Shown here: positions 5,229 through 5,964 of the stretch, piece by piece
How the letters are laid out: every line of letters starts with the position of its first letter
Numbering within the stretch: position 1 is the first letter of the stretch
Assembly (NCBI GenBank): GCA_023230535.1
Contig: JALNXC010000091.1
Coordinates: 1 to 5,964, forward strand
Source of the DNA: Alkaliphilus sp.
Lineage (GTDB): Bacteria > Bacillota > Clostridia > Peptostreptococcales > Natronincolaceae
Direction of reading: 5' to 3'
Length of the DNA stretch: 5,964 nucleotides
The notes under the pieces: generated by a model
What the model was told of the DNA's origin: nothing
The model's database searches: none
What the model saw: only the letters and a program-made list of their open reading frames with translations
Translations under genes and position numbers: made by a program

Positions 5229-5964
5229 TCAAGGATAATATACCTTATCCAAAAATAATCCTTGCGGCGGTGCCGTATGCCCGGCTTTTGATCTCTCTCC
5301 GGTTTCAAACAGTTCATTGATTCGGCCTGTTTGCATCCTGCCCGACCCTATCTCTACCAGGGTGCCTACAATAATTCTGACCATATTATATAAAAACCCG
5401 TCGCCTTTTATGTAGATATATAAACTTTTATCTCTATTCTCTATATCCGATTCATAAACGGTTCTTACGGTATCTTTAACATCACTGCCGCTCGCCATAA
5501 AGGCTTTAAAATCATGGGTTCCTATAAGCATCTCAGCCGCTTCTTTCATTTTGCCATGATCCAACTTATAATAAACATGATAGCTGTAGTTTTCTAAAAA
5601 TGCACTTCTGTATTTGCTCTCATAAATATGATATACATATCTTTTAGCGACAGCACTGTGTTGGGCATGAAAATTCATAGGGACCTCCGCCGCATCTATA
5701 ACAGCAATATCCCCCGGCAATTTGCCGTTGAGTGCCGCCAAAATCCTTTCTGTCGGAATACCGTTCTCTAAGATAAAATTGGCTACCTGGCCTTTTGCAT
5801 GCACACCCGAATCCGTCCTGCCGGAGCCATGTACCATAATTTCTTTTCCTGTGAGCTTTTTTAAGGCCTTCATTATTTCCGCCTGCACGGTTATCCCATT
5901 CTGTTGTATCTGCCATCCGCAATAATTCGTCCCGTCATATTCTATTTCGATTTTTATGTTTCTC
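5229..5964 (-). CDS. truA: tRNA pseudouridine(38-40) synthase TruA, start codon cut by the window edge
   Basis: TruA isomerises uridines 38-40 in the tRNA anticodon arm to pseudouridine. The reading frame continues to the right edge: AGA at 5961-5963 begins RNIKIEIEYDGTNYCGWQIQ, and base 5964 supplies the G of a presumed ATG, so only two bases are missing and the protein would be about 245 residues, normal for the family. The apparent GTG start at 5888 is internal. Motifs: EYDGTNYCGWQ (9-19), GSGRTDSGVHAKGQV (47-61) with catalytic Asp52, KRYVYHIY (about 104-111), and FLYNMVRIIVGTLVEIGSGR near the C-terminus. The frame is intact. TruA ahead of rplM-rpsI is a widespread Firmicutes order, here with an unusually long 382-base gap before rplM. 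Confidence 0.95.
   Translation of the reverse strand, partial: RNIKIEIEYDGTNYCGWQIQQNGITVQAEIMKALKKLTGKEIMVHGSGRTDSGVHAKGQVANFILENGIPTERILAALNGKLPGDIAVIDAAEVPMNFHAQHSAVAKRYVYHIYESKYRSAFLENYSYHVYYKLDHGKMKEAAEMLIGTHDFKAFMASGSDVKDTVRTVYESDIENRDKSLYIYIKGDGFLYNMVRIIVGTLVEIGSGRMQTGRINELFETGERSKAGHTAPPQGLFLDKVYYP

Noticed and set aside
5644..5922. 92-codon minus-strand frame in truA
   Set aside because: It overlaps truA in another frame; truA motifs, including GRTDSGVH, are read in the other frame.

Overview
The window is AT-rich chromosomal DNA whose gene content, strong AGGAGG-type ribosome binding sites and truA-rplM-rpsI order point to a low-GC Gram-positive bacterium, most likely a member of the Clostridia. 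No species can be named from the sequence alone. Every protein-coding assignment here rests on family motifs read by eye; no database was searched.

Layout, left to right. Positions 1-340 hold a dead 3' remnant of an IS630-family transposase (minus strand), truncated upstream and carrying an internal deletion. Positions 388-847 hold a compact type II toxin-antitoxin pair (minus strand; antitoxin first, RelE/ParE-like toxin second, 8-base overlap). Positions 848-1218 are intergenic. They contain a strong minus-strand terminator with no obvious gene feeding it and a good sigma-A-type promoter (TTGACC-17-TATACT) pointing at the next operon. Positions 1219-3955 are a tight plus-strand operon, pabA-pabB-pabC, which together convert chorismate to 4-aminobenzoate for folate synthesis. 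A terminator separates it from the convergent, minus-strand ribosomal group: truA (tRNA pseudouridine synthase, cut at its first codon by the right edge), a 380-base gap with REP-like repeats and a possible promoter, rplM (L13) and rpsI (S9).

How the genes work together: PabA should supply ammonia from glutamine to PabB, which makes aminodeoxychorismate, and PabC removes pyruvate to give 4-aminobenzoate. TruA, L13 and S9 are a conserved translation neighbourhood. The left kilobase looks like accessory material.

The most notable point is that PabA lacks the catalytic histidine of class I glutamine amidotransferases: the usual HPE motif reads N169-P-E, while Cys80 and Glu171 are intact. This predicts a weak or absent glutaminase in an otherwise normal pab operon. 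Secondary points are the orphan terminator/possible small transcript at 968-1090 and the inverted repeat cluster upstream of rplM. I saw no CRISPR array, tRNA, rRNA, phage gene or wholly new multi-gene system.
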